Of a DNA stretch of 64,000 bases, positions 34,714-46,096 are shown piece by piece. The notes under the pieces were generated by a model. The model ran no database searches. It saw nothing but the letters and a program-made list of their open reading frames with translations, and had not been told where the DNA came from. This DNA is from Arenicola marina. Its lineage: Eukaryota; Annelida; Polychaeta; Arenicolidae. The position numbers were made by a program, and so were the translations under genes. Within the stretch, counting starts at the first letter, position 1, and each line of letters opens with the position of its first letter. The DNA is taken from contig OZ025265.1 of the NCBI GenBank assembly GCA_964019135.1, positions 25,333,143 to 25,397,142 of the forward strand. The letters are read 5' to 3'.

Positions 34714-35705
34714 TCAGGCGGTCTCCACTTGGGCATCAATGTTATTCATGAGATGTTTACCGAACTCTGGGAGCCTACTCTCGTCACTTCTGGCTTTGAC
34801 AACGCGCAGCTTATGACCATGCCCCGCCACGTCCTCCAGACTCCGGTATGACTCATATCCCTGCACGATCGTCTGCGGCTCCTTCATGCCGATAGCCACG
34901 GCCATCTGGTGATAGAGCCCCATCATGAAGTGCCTCAAGGCTATTGTGTCATTAGTCCTGAGGCCAGCCGTAGGGTAGCCCTTCCGGACCAGCCGCTTGA
35001 TATCCGCAAAATAATCCACCAGCTTCTTGTCATGGTCCATCCGTTAGGCCTCCAGCTCCGCCAGAAAGGAAGAGGCTATTCGCCTCTCCTTGCAACGGAC
35101 CAGTAATGCCATGGCCAACTGCACGAAAGAATCAACAACGTCATCAGAAAGCTGCTCAAACACGTACTCAGCGGCCTCGCCCCTCACGCTGCTCCTCAGC
35201 CTGAAGAGCTTCTCCGCGTCGTCCCAGCCACAAGCCGTCGCCGTAGCCTGAAAAGGCTCGACGGGTGAGCGACGACGCTGGCGTCTGACGTGTGCCCCGC
35301 GCAGCGTCCGCTCTCCCGCACTGCGACGCATTGCGACGCTGGTGTTTGGGCCTTTTTGAAGGTGACGCAGCATCTGCCTTCCCCGGTGCAGGGTAGGCAA
35401 TGATGCTGCGGGATCATGGGTGTGAGGTTCTGCCTGGCGCGCCGAGGACGTCTTACACACCAGGTGTAACACCTGTCGGCACTCTTTCGCTTCGCCAACA
35501 TGGTGGATTGCCGCCGCCACCGCTTCCCGGCGCTGTTCTACCGCTTCCGCCAATATATTCGATGCCTCGTTGACGGCCCTCTCTATCTGTCGGTGTTGGT
35601 CTGCCGGCCGTCTCTGCCTCAGCGGCGGTAACGGCTTCCCTCGCCCCCAGAAGCTCTAACCGGAGGGCCTCCACCTCCGCTCTGAGCCGCGCCTCTGCCC
35701 GTGTA
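34714..35705 (-). pseudogene. retrotransposon gag
   Basis: The N-terminal part (R-A-E-V-E-A-L-R-L-E-L-L-G) is a short coiled coil. After a frame change near 35560 the frame contains GWDDAEKLFRLRSSVRGEAA, the typical gypsy capsid motif, then an in-frame TAA at 35044-35046, then YFADIKRLVRKGYPTAGLR, also a capsid motif. It ends at 34714 without a zinc knuckle. Confidence 0.7.
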
Positions 35706-35778
35706 CAAGTCGCCCCCTACCTGCTATTTGGTATCGATGAAAGCGCGGGTTAAAGTCTGGATCCCACTTGACACCATT

Positions 35779-36115
35779 TGTGAGGTTTCGTCTTCTGACA
35801 CCAGTCGTGATGGTTTTCGCTCACGACACTACTCCATCTTAGAGATTCAACGATGTTTTCGATGATTTCATGAGTTTATTTCCTTTTGACAAATCCGTGC
35901 TCTGATATCCCTCTAATCCTTGTCTAGTCCTTGTCTAATCCTTGTCGTGAGTTTCATTGGCCAGTATGTCTCCGTTCTGCTCTTCTCTTGTGCCTTTTAT
36001 ATAGGTCAAGCCCCGGGTTCTATTTCGCCTTAATAATGTGATTCTGCACGAGGCTCCCCTATGTGATCCAGAAGGAACGAAAAAGAGAGACGACTGAGGG
36101 AGTCTAGCAATGACA
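35779..36115 (-). repeat. putative 5' LTR with adjacent primer-binding site
   Basis: On the minus strand it starts TGTCATTGCTAGAC and ends CGAAACCTCACA, the TG..CA form of an LTR. It contains TATATAAAAG (about 36000) and AATAAA (about 35880). Two bases after its end is TGGTGTCAAGTGGGATCC, a typical primer-binding region. The 36115 end is inferred from the TG dinucleotide alone. Confidence 0.55.
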
Positions 36116-36185
36116 GTGGTGTTTACTGGTCCAGTTTTGTAACTTGGAAAATAAAGTTTACCGGTGGAAATAATGGTTTTAGGAC

Positions 36186-36375
36186 AAGTCCCCCCCCCCC
36201 CGGACATTTCCCCACCGGACGATTCCCCCCTCCCATCCGCGACAATTCCCCCCTGAAAATTCGCCCCTAGAACAAGTCCCCCCCCCCCCGGATAACGCCC
36301 CCCACCCGGACAACTCCCCCCCGGACGACCCCCCCCCCCAACAGACAACCTACCCCCCCGAGACAATTTCCCGGA
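36186..36375. repeat. C-rich array of GGACAATTCCCC-like units
   Basis: Irregular units such as GGACATTTCCCC, GACAATTCCCCCC and GGACAACTCCCCCC. The complementary G-rich array lies at 37700-37940, so the pair may be the ends of one foldback element. Confidence 0.6.
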
Positions 36376-37699
36376 CCATGCCACCCACGTCTCCCCAAAC
36401 GGAAAAGCCACGCCCCCCTTCCCTCCAGACAATCCGCATCGGTCAAACCCAAACTCCGGACCACCAACAGTGTGTTGAGCGTGTGAAGGAGTGTGGCGCT
36501 GTCTGTTCTACCACCCGTTATGTTGCATTGTAGACGTGCACGTTTCATATTATATTTTCATGTACACTGAGAAGTGCTGTCTCAACGAGATTGCGTCACC
36601 CGTAGGGTGAGAATGACGTAAAATGTCTTCGGTCCACTACAATGACCTTGACCTTAATTTGACTGTGACTTTATTTGTGACGTATTCGGCCCCTCCGATC
36701 CAGATTTGACATATTCGATCCAGATTGACGCATCAGACCTATATTTAGGGCGGGGGGGGGGGGGGGGCTAGGGGTATTTCCGTTCCTCTCGGGAATGGGG
36801 TTTTCATTTCACCGTGAACTAGGAATGGAGGCAAATAATTCTTCGTGAACTGGGAATGGGGTATTAGCTGACCGTCAAGATCAAGGATTTCTATTAATCG
36901 TGAACTGGGAATTTTAATATTAAATAACTGTGAATCAGGAAATCGCTAATTTATATCATGTGTCCATCCGTCCTATGTATACTCTGAGTTATCCTTTTTA
37001 ATTCACCGTGACCTGGGAATAAATGTATTCTTCGTGATCCGGGAATATTTGATACCTCAGATCCATATTGACCTCTCAGATTCTGCAGCTCTAAAACTGT
37101 CGCTATAGTGAGCATTCTCTCACTTGTTGGCCCCATCTCAAAAGTAAGTCACTCTTTAGTTTCGCCCTCAGGCTCAACGATCTCACTCGGTAGACAGCTA
37201 AAACCAAACTGCCCGTTTATTCAGTTTCAGTCTAGATTTCTAGTTTCTACATCCCTACCATGCACATTAGTTTCATAGCAACCAACTCAATCATCCCACC
37301 ACTCCAGCTTGACCCCCCCCCCCCCACAACAGTAGGCCTACACTAGCACCGCGGTCGCTGTCACCGCTCGCGACAGTCCAGAGCCTCGCTGTGATGTTGC
37401 TATGATGAGCAGATTAGTGAGCCGCGCTGTGTTGATATCTTGTTTGGATAAGCCAAGTGCATGACGAGTCCCCGGCCACACATCACGCGATTGACATACC
37501 AATGTACTGATAGATGACGGAAAGATCGAAAATTTTCCGTCATAACAAGCTCACAAAAAGCCTCCACAGCCTTAGGCTGGTGGGTACTGACGTTACAGTT
37601 AACTGTGTAACATACATCGTTGGCGCGGACGTATTAGAGAGCGTTTATAGACAGTTCGGCCCACTGATCATGGACACTTCGGCCCAGACACTTCGGCCC
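36376..37699. other. non-coding; GTGAACTGGGAAT motif repeats
   Basis: Between about 36800 and 37040 the motif CGTGAACTGGGAAT recurs at irregular spacing (36810, 36845, 36899, and a variant at 37008). A C run lies at 37314. No supported gene. Confidence 0.4.
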
Positions 37700-37940
37700 A
37701 CATCGATATGGGAATTGTCCAGGGGGCAATAGTCGTAGGGGGGGGGGGAGTTTACCTGGGGAGAGTTGTCCCAGGAGGCAATTATCCGAGGGGAAAATTG
37801 TTGTTGAGGGGGAATTGTCCAGGGGGGAATAGCCGGGGCGGAGTTGTCGGGGGGGGGGTGGGGGAGTTGTTCGTGGGGAATTGTCGGGGGTGGGGGGGGG
37901 GGGGGGGAGTTGTCCGGGGGGGGGGCAGTCCTGTTCCCGG
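37700..37940. repeat. G-rich array, complement of the 36186 array
   Basis: GGGAATTGTCC, GAGTTGTCC and GGGGAATAGCC units with G runs up to 16. Open frames through it are low-complexity. Confidence 0.6.
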
Positions 37941-39233
37941 AAATAATCGACGTGCTTACGATGTGAAGGCCAAGATCCGCGGACCCGGTAGGGTAGGTGG
38001 GTGGGGCCAGGACAGCCATCCATACCCTCCACCCCCCCACCCACTGACACCAATGGACTCTGCAGTCATAATGCACCCATATATGCTTGATCCGCTATCA
38101 GATAGAAATTCATGTTGATGGCTGTAAGTTGGATTGAGATTCTAGTCCATGAATAAACCACTGCAATAAATTTGGAATTTATTATTATTTTGTAGCCGAA
38201 CCGAATACAAACACTACAAAAATTGCATTATAAAGGTGTCCAATTCAATTCCACGTGCATGTAAATACATGTAAGCTTACCTAATTCGATATATACCGTA
38301 TATGTCCAATATGTAAAGATATGTATTAATAACTGGACATGTCCAACTCATTTAAAGATGTGTATACCACAATTTTACATATGTTTCTTTGAAGAAATGT
38401 GCACATATTCTATTAAATTCCACTTTGCTTTCCATAGCAGTTGTAGCTGTTCGATCTCTCGGTAGAGGGTGCTCCGATTGTGGTGTGGAGAACGCGCTTC
38501 CTCTGCTGGCTGCTGGGGAGCAAGTCAAGTGTGTATCTCTCGCCTGTCCCTGTGACTGTGTCTCAACAGCTCACAGATGGACGTTTCTTCTTTCTGAAGC
38601 TGAAATGTTTCTTTAGTAAATACGAAGTGAATACTTCATGAAGTATAGCACAAGTAGTAAGTAGTTGCTTGTTCAGTTGTCATTTGGGGAAGTGAAACGT
38701 TTAGGAAACATAGTCATATGTAATCAGAGACTGGGCGATAATAAGTGAGGACAATAGGCCGGTGTGTGGCGCAAGTGCCCAGGGACAGACATTACCTTTG
38801 GATGTCGCCTGTCCTGTCGGGCACGTGTTGTTGAGATTGACCTGCCCCCCTTGAAAATTTACCTGTCCTATCAAATGGAAAAACGACAACTAAGAAACAA
38901 TTTGTTTGCTGTGGTATATACACAATTTCGACGATTCTGCAACATCATGTTCCGAAAAGGGAGCGTCTATTACTGAGCACAGTTTTCCAATGTTATATTG
39001 TTGGGGCCAAAAAACAAAAGCTACCGTGCACTTATTGCTTGCATTGATCAGTGCCTGCAGGGTTGGTTGCTAAGTGTAACTGCTGAATATTATTCAATAG
39101 AGAGAGATCGCAGTCTAAAACTTCACCTGCCCAGTCGGGTATACAACCATCATTCTGACCTGTCCAACCATGTAATTCAACTGTCCCGGGCAGTCAGGCA
39201 ATCTGTTATATCTCTCCCTGGTGCCCCCAGGCT
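37941..39233. other. non-coding, no feature seen
   Basis: No supported gene. Around 38760-39190 short blocks resembling CTGTCC/CCTGCC occur on the plus strand without a clear structure. Confidence 0.35.
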
Positions 39234-39382
39234 AGTTCCATCTCCGAAATCAAGTGGTTCCACAAGCTTCGCCATCATGGCAGAGCTTGCAGAGCCACTA
39301 GGTTTCGGAGATGGTGTGGGTCCGCAAGCTCCGCTATATGATGGTGCAGCTTGCAGAGCCATTAGGTTTCAGAGATGGAACT
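39234..39382. repeat. local inverted and direct duplication
   Basis: CATCTCCGAAATCAAGTGG at 39240 is mirrored by CCACTAGGTTTCGGAGATG at 39296, and CAGAGCTTGCAGAGCCA is repeated about 60 bases on. The block abuts the repeat at 39383. Confidence 0.6.
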
Positions 39383-39549
39383 ACCCCCAGGCAAGCCTGC
39401 TTTTCTAGGGACACAATAGTATCAATGTTAAAATCCTTAGACACTAGTAGGGAATTGACTGTAGCTTTTATCATAATTTGTATGCGTACAATCATGGTGT
39501 TTATGTATTCTATATACCGTATTCTATCTTCTGACATGAAGAAAGTATG
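39383..39549 (+). repeat. dispersed repeat shared with 17360-17525
   Basis: Same blocks and orientation as the copy at 17360 (AGGCAAGCCTGCTTT, TTCTATATACCGTATTC, TTCTGACATGAAGAAAGT). Confidence 0.75.
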
Positions 39550-39752
39550 TCTGGGACGTCTGCGCGCGATAAGCTAGTTTGCACAGTTTTATATTGAAGT
39601 ATTTTTTTTTTACAGACTCAATGAGATAAAACACATTATATGCATCATAATTTTGAGATACTTTTAGTCTTGATGTTAAAATGTAAAAATAATCTAAGAT
39701 GGCGCATGTAAGTAGGCTGCTTTAAGCCTTAAATATTGTATCTGAGTCTGTG

Positions 39753-41415
39753 TATGTACCTGGCATTGATTTTCCATTCCAAATAAGAAATAGAAAAAGC
39801 TAAATGTTGGCTTATTCTCCTTAAAATATTTCAAATGGGTAATGGAAAAAGAATATGTCTTCCTATTACCTTTTACCTATACCTAATGGCTACTAGATAA
39901 AAAAGTACATCATTCATTTACCCATTTCCCATTGCAAAACACACATGGAAAATGGAAAAACAAAAACCCATTTTCTATTTCTCATTTGAATGTGGTGACC
40001 AGCGCACGTACCTAGCACCAGCTCTGGCTTCGGGGTCCGGGCTGTGGCTTCAGGCTTCAGGCTGTGGCTATGGGCTTCAGGCTCTGGGCTGTGACTTCAA
40101 GCTCTGGGCTATGGCTTTGGGCTATGGGCTGTGGCTATGGCTCCAGGTGCCGGGTATGGCTCCGGGTGCTGGCTATGGCTCTGGCTTCGGGGTCCGGGCT
40201 GTGGCTTCAGGCTTCAGGCTGTGGCTATGGGCTTCAGGCTCTGGGCTGTGACTTCAAGCTCTGGGCTATGGCTTTGGGCTATGGGCTGTGGCTATGGCTC
40301 CAGGTGCCGGGTATGGCTCCGGGTGCTGGCTATGGCTTTGGGCTATGGGCTGTGGCTATGGCTCCAGGTGCCGGGTATGGCTCCGGGTGCTGGCTATGGT
40401 TTGGGCTATGGGCTGTGGCTATGGCTCCAGGTGCCGGGTATGGCTCCGGGTGCTGGCTATGGCTCTGGGCTGTGGCTCTGGTCTCTGGGCTGTGGCTCCG
40501 GGCGCAGGCTATGGCTCCGGGTGTGGGCTATGGCTCCGGTCTCCGTGCTATGGCTCCAGTCTCCCTGCTATGGCTCCGGGTGCAGGCTATGGCTCCGGTC
40601 TTCGTGCTATGGCTCCAGTCTCTGTGCTATGGCTCCAGTATCCCTGCTATGGCTCTGGTCTCTGTGCCATGGCTCCGGACGTGGGCTATGGCTCTGGTCA
40701 CTGGGCTATGGCTCGGTCTCTGGGTTCTGGCTTATGGCGCGCGCTATGGCTCCAGGCGTGGGCTTTGGCTCCATGCACTGGACTATGGTTCCTGGCTCCA
40801 GACGTGGGCAATGGATCCGGCTATGGCTTCGGGCATGGGCTATCGCCCCTGGTATGGGCTAAGGCTCCTGGCGCGTGCTATGGCTCTGGGTGCGAGCTAT
40901 GGCTTCGGCGTGGGCTAAGGCTCCGGGCGCGGGGCTATGGCTCCGTGCACTGGACTATGGTTCCAGGCTCCAGACGTGGGCAATGGATCTGGCTATGGCT
41001 TCGGGTGTGGGCTATCGCCCCTGGTGCGGGCTAAGGCTCCTGGCGCATGCTATGGCTCTGGGTGCGGGCTATGGCTCCGGGCTCCAGGTTATGGCTTTGA
41101 GCGTGGACTATGGCTCTGGGGGTGGGCTGTTTGAGAGATCGGAAGAGCCCGAAGCCAGAGCTGGCGCTCGGTATGTGCGCTAATCACCACATTCAAATGA
41201 GAAGTAAGAAATGGGTTTGTTTTTCCCGTTTTCTTTTGCAATGGGAAATGGGTCAAAGAAAGATGTATCTTTAATCCATTACCCATTTGATATAGGTAAT
41301 AGGAAATAGGAAGACATGTCCTTTTCCCATTTACCATTTAAAACAAGGAAGATGAGCCAACATTTTGCTTTTTGTATATTCTCATTTGCAATAGAAAATG
41401 AATGGCAGGTACATA
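39753..41415. mobile_element. long-inverted-repeat element carrying a minisatellite
   Basis: The left arm (39753-40035, TATGTACCTGGCATT...CTCTGGCTTCGGG) and the right arm (41148-41415, the reverse complement ending AATGGCAGGTACATA) match over about 270 bp with moderate divergence. Between them lies a minisatellite. There is no transposase and I saw no clear target-site duplication. It resembles a foldback-type non-autonomous element. Confidence 0.75.
40036..41130 (+). repeat. minisatellite of GGCTATGGCTCCGG-like units
   Basis: Imperfect short units (GGCTATGGCTCC, GGGTGCTGGCTATGGC) with higher-order duplication of about 180-190 bp at the left end. Long overlapping open frames (Gly/Leu/Trp-rich) result from the repeat and are not called as proteins. 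Confidence 0.85.
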
Positions 41416-41847
41416 GACGGACCTATCTGCCAGGTCAGCTTATTTGATAATAGGACTACAATATTGACCCTTGGATAAGATAATTTAACAAGTTATTTTT
41501 TTCTCACTTTTATTTTTTTATTCCACTATATGTATTACTAATATTAGTAATACTATAAGTATTTATGAAGAAATAACCAGGCTATATTTATGATTGGTAG
41601 TCTAACATGTATTGGTGACACTAAATGTTTAAATCTTAAGGTGTCTGACATGTAAATACCAAATAATATGGCAGCAGTAATATCACCATCAGCAGCAATA
41701 TTTAGAATATCTTTTTGAGAATCGGCTTTTTTAGACTTTACCAATACAACTAAAATTGTACTATCAATTGGTCAATTGTGGACCTAAGTCTGTCCATTCT
41801 CCATTGGCAGAACATCTTGTGTGATCAACTTTAACTATTTTTTTACA
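41416..41847. other. upstream region of the ankyrin gene
   Basis: AT-rich, ending in CTATTTTTTTACAG, a strong splice acceptor, so at least one upstream non-coding or short coding exon is expected but was not identified. Confidence 0.45.
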
Positions 41848-41854
41848 GGAAGAA

Positions 41855-42739
41855 ATGATGACCAATCCGTCGGGAGCAGCAGCGGCAGAGTTTAAATTCC
41901 AGCTGCCCGAGAGCGAGGTGCCTGTGACAGCCGGCGATTTGAACAAGACTTTGCTCCGGGCCAGTGCCGAGGGACTCACTTCATTCGCCAGGTGGCTGCT
42001 CGACCAAGGCGCCGATGTGAACGCCAAGGGTGAGGACGATGCCACTCCTTTGATCTGTGCCGCCCAGCACGGCCACAGGCAGGTCGTCCAGTTATTGATG
42101 ACGTCAGGAGCCGATATCAACGCACGCGACGAGGACGGTTGGCTCGCAACGAGTCACGTGGCTAGCAACGGTCACATGGCAGTGGCGGCCATCTTGTTTC
42201 GCGCTGGCGTGGACGTAAACGCCGCAACTCCAGAAGGTGACACGCTCTTGATGCTGGCCACGCTAGGCGGTCACGTGGCATTAATTCAGCGCCTCATACA
42301 GGCCGGAGCTGATATCAATCTCCAGAATGAAGATGGCGCCACCGCCTTGCTGCTAGCGGCATGCGAAGGGCATCTGGAGGTCGCGCGGATTTTGGTGAAA
42401 AGCGGTGCGGACGTGACTTTAGTGGATCAGGAAGAACAAACTCCGTTGATTGCCGCCGTCGGGAAAGGACATCTGGAGGTAACAGAGCTCCTACTGATGT
42501 CGGACGCTGACGTGAATGCCTCGGACGATATAGGTTGGACACCCTTGATGCACGCGGTCTGTCGCGATGACCTGTCTTTAGTACGACTCTTGTTGGCGTA
42601 CGGCGCGGACATAACTGCTAGAGATGCCGATGGGGTCACCGCGCTGACGCATGCGCGCAGAAAGGATCTTCCGAGAATGTCACACGCTCTCCTCGAAACG
42701 CCGAAATTAACTTCCACTAATGCGTCGTCTGAATCTTAA
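41855..42739 (+). CDS. ankyrin-repeat protein
   Basis: The coding exon follows an acceptor at 41847. ATG at 41855 gives 294 residues in one exon; a second ATG follows immediately. After a 28-residue leader, seven to eight ankyrin repeats begin at about residues 29, 61, 94, 127, 160, 193, 227 and 260, each with the pattern G-x-T-x-L-x-x-A-x-x-x-G-H and G-A-D-[VI]-N. The last is degenerate and is followed by a short Ser/Thr tail. There is no catalytic domain, signal peptide or membrane segment. It is probably an intracellular protein-binding scaffold. The partner cannot be read from the sequence. Ankyrin-only proteins are very common, so no specific orthologue is proposed. Base composition is richer in GC than the flanks, as expected of a conserved coding exon. 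Confidence 0.85.
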   Translation: MMTNPSGAAAAEFKFQLPESEVPVTAGDLNKTLLRASAEGLTSFARWLLDQGADVNAKGEDDATPLICAAQHGHRQVVQLLMTSGADINARDEDGWLATSHVASNGHMAVAAILFRAGVDVNAATPEGDTLLMLATLGGHVALIQRLIQAGADINLQNEDGATALLLAACEGHLEVARILVKSGADVTLVDQEEQTPLIAAVGKGHLEVTELLLMSDADVNASDDIGWTPLMHAVCRDDLSLVRLLLAYGADITARDADGVTALTHARRKDLPRMSHALLETPKLTSTNASSES

Positions 42740-42951
42740 ACATCGTGCAAGAATTGAAAGTCCTGAAAAATGGCGACATCAATGTTATTGTTTTTGTTAA
42801 AGATGTGTTGTTTTGTTTACAATGTAAACGCTGTAGTTACCGTTGTAGGTGATCTTCATTAAATACCAGCCGTACCGTTCACCTAGAACAGTTTCCCTTT
42901 GACCTTGCTGTAGCGCTGTTGACTCTATGTTGTAATCTGGCTGTGATACCA

Positions 42952-42957
42952 AATAAA
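42952..42957 (+). terminator. polyadenylation signal of the ankyrin gene
   Basis: AATAAA about 215 bases after the stop codon, the first such hexamer downstream. Confidence 0.5.
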
Positions 42958-43979
42958 CTTGGCAACGACAAAATAGACTCTGTTTTCAGCTTTTTGGGGA
43001 GGGCATTATATCATGCCAACATACATATATTCGTGAGCTTTGCCCATATAACGCGCACACGATACGATAAATCTTCTTCTCCCACATTTTCGTCTGGGTA
43101 GCCTACTGCACCGTTCTGCGCCTGTCTTGTGTAAATTGGGTCACCCCGTGGCTTAACCGGTAGCTTAAGTTCTACTGGGTGAGCCTGATATCACGATCTA
43201 CTTCACCGGTCGATACAGATCTGTATCGATACTTATCTGGTCCAGAGATCAGCGTTACAATGCAATGTATAACTCCTCTTTTATCATATGTTCAGATTAT
43301 CAAAGAGACAACATTTGGTATGTTAAGTTATGGTTATAACCACGAGACTAGTCTCTCCCATGAATTGGACCATGTATATTTGAGAGGATCCCTGAGAGCA
43401 ACATTTAAATCCCTGCAAGGTTACTTTTTCTTTCCGAGTTTAAAGACCCAAATGAATGCACAGATGCCCATAGCATTGGCTTTTTAAAAACCGTTGGTTG
43501 TATATATTCAGGACGCTTTAAATACATTTGGTTGTTACACTATAAAAAAAAGGCCCCGTAATTCTGGCGTTTTTACAGTCACCATCGCATGTTCGGCAAC
43601 TGCGCAACGCAAATTCTGATACCTTGCTGCTTGAAATTTAAACTATTGTCTCTTTTACGCTCCTGAAGAGTCTACTTTAGATACAAGATGTTTTTTTGCT
43701 GTATTAAATACACGGAGCTCGCTATTTTTATGAAAATTACAATGTTGCAAGAAATTACAGCTGATTTATTTTATTTTCAAGTCCCTTGAAATTTGCGGTC
43801 GTCCTTCCATGTAACCATTGTTTCAGCATAGCTCACGTATTATTCACGCCTAACGTTTACTACAATAAAACCTTTCGTCGGTTCTTTCATGGAAGATGGA
43901 CCAAATGTCCCCCCGGCCGATAGCAGCGGTAAAAGCGGAGCTTGCGTGACGCCACCGTGCGGGGAGTTTCCCCCTAGCT
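42958..43979. other. non-coding, no feature seen
   Basis: Short unsupported frames only. A palindrome TCGATACAGATCTGTATCGA lies near 43211. Confidence 0.4.
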
Positions 43980-44330
43980 ATGTATATTTCCCTTTCTTTC
44001 CCCACCGCCCATATCCTATAAATATTTCCACTTCTTTCCCGTCCCCCCAACCCCTATGGATATTCCATTTCTTTCCCCCACCGCCCAGCTCCTATAAATG
44101 TACTTCTCCAACCTCTCGGCTTCTTCTGGGTAGCCTACTTAATTCCCATTTTCCCCCACCGCCCAGCAACTATTGATATTGTCCGTTCTTTCCACCCCCA
44201 TGGATATTTCCCGTTTCCCCCCCACCGCACAAGCCCTATAAATATTCCCGTTCTTCCCCCGACGGCACCGCCCCTATAAATATTCCTGTTCTTCTCCCGA
44301 CCGCGCAGCTCATATGAATATTCCCTTGCG
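43980..44330. repeat. degenerate minisatellite, about 38-bp units
   Basis: Units of the type TATAAATATTCCCGTTCTT followed by CCCCACCGCCCAGC, repeated about seven times with indels. Confidence 0.65.
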
Positions 44331-44628
44331 GGCTGCCCCCACTGCCACTGAATATGGCCTCTTTTGACCTTTTAGAAGCCAACTTGTATCTGCCATGTCG
44401 TTATAACGGATAAACCACAAGCCGTGTTTTACCGTAGTACGCGTTTCCTGAATCGAACTAAACTTGTAAACATTAGGAAATGTTGTTTTTCTCGCACTGA
44501 CAATTGACATTGTACGATTTAAGGATATTCTCAGAGATACTTGAGAAATATAGCAAGTTGCAGGTTAGTTTTGATCACTTTTCTTTATGCGTGTTTGTCA
44601 AGAATTAAGGTTCACGTATGATAGGGAC

Positions 44629-46096
44629 CACGGGCACTCGGTTCGTGAGATGGAAGTCCTGCGCCTACGGCCTGTGTAGTGTGTAGGTACACGAGCACTC
44701 GAATCAGTACGCTCCTATCTATATATAATAACAGAGTATGCAACATCTCCGAGAGGCCTGACAAACATCATATATTTTAAAATATCCCATTGTTGTCCGG
44801 CCTTCCAAAACCACATCAAACCAAGCATTAGCGCTAAGTCTCACCTTTGACACCGAAAAAGAGTCAATGGACCTTGGTGAAGCTTAGAAATTGGGTGAAA
44901 ACATCCAAATTGACAAACATACACAACTTCACTCGCCATTTGCCACTCAGCACGCATGCGCATAAGCTAACACTGGGGAAGTCCATCCTCATTGGCCCTG
45001 AATTATATGACGTATTTTGACGCGTTCAAGGCAATCTTGGGATTTCTCTTTTTCATGCAGGTATGGGTGGCGGTTAAACCGATTATTAGTCGAAACGTTA
45101 TATTAAAGGTATCGTTTTATTATGGTCGACCTTGATCGGTATAACAACCGTAACTTACATTTAATAAATATTTGTAGAGATAACTTAAGTCAGTACACTT
45201 GAACCCTATTGACACTTGCTGTCCACAGATAAACTCTCAACCTAACTAGTCTCTGATTTACTCACACATGTCACTATATGACGAAGGAGTGCCTGCGAGT
45301 CATGGACCGATATTTTATCTGACCAAGAAGAGTGAAATGGATCATTAAGGAAAAGCAAGTGTTCTCAAAGCCACCAAGAGTTTTATCATTTGAGGTACTC
45401 ACATTGTGGGCCGATGTATTTGATGGAGGATGGATGCGGCGTTCACTTGACAAGATAGTGACATGTGTGAGTAAATCAGAGACTAGTTAGGTTGAGAGTT
45501 TATCTGTGGACAGCAAGTGTCAATGGGGTTCAAGTGTACTGACTTAATTTATCTCTACAAATATTTATTAAATGTAAGTTACGGTTGTTATACCGATCAA
45601 GGTCGACCATAATAAAACGATACCTTTAATATAACGTTTCGACTAATAATCGGTTTAACCGCCACCCATACCTGCATGAAAAAGAGAAATCCCAAGACTG
45701 CCTTGAACGCGTCAAAATACGTCATATAATTCAGGGCCAATGAGGATGGACTTCCCCAGTGTTAGCTTATGCGCATGCGTGCTGAGTGGCAAATGGCGAG
45801 TGAAGTTGTGTATGTTTGCCAATTTGGATGTTTTCACCCAATTTCTAAGCTTCACCAAGGTCCATTGACTCTTTTTCGGTGTCAAAGGTGAGACTTAGCG
45901 CTAATGCTTGGTTTGATGTGGTTTTGGAAGGCCGGACAACAATAGGATATTTTAAAATATATGATGTTTGTCAGGCCTCTCGGAGATGTTGCATACTCTG
46001 TTATTATATATAGATAGGAGCGTACTGATTCGAGTGCTCGTGTGTAGGTATACACAGGCCGTATAGGACTTCCATCTCACGAACCGAGTGCCCGTG
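44629..46096. repeat. large palindrome (arms about 645 bp, loop 177 bp)
   Basis: The left arm 44629-45277 and right arm 45455-46096 are reverse complements with only scattered differences by eye (for example CCCATTGTTG against CCTATTGTTG, GATAACTTAAG against GATAAATTAAG). The loop is 45278-45454. No coding content is seen in the arms. Confidence 0.95.

Larger units (their letters stand above)
33013..36115 (-). mobile_element. internally deleted Ty3/gypsy-type retrotransposon
   Basis: On the minus strand the order is LTR, primer-binding site, gag, protease, integrase. The reverse transcriptase and RNase H region expected between protease and integrase is absent, and no second LTR was found downstream of the integrase. 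All three coding parts contain stops or frameshifts, so the copy is inactive. Confidence 0.8.

Noticed and set aside
35935..38118. Gly- and Pro-rich frames of 90-165 codons on both strands
   Set aside because: Products of G/C-run arrays; no coding pattern.
39952..41183. Several overlapping Gly/Leu/Trp-rich frames of 200-280 codons
   Set aside because: Translations of a minisatellite inside a foldback element; all frames are open because of composition.
43179..43487. 102-codon frame downstream of the ankyrin gene
   Set aside because: No motif, AT-rich codon pattern, and no splice or promoter signal.
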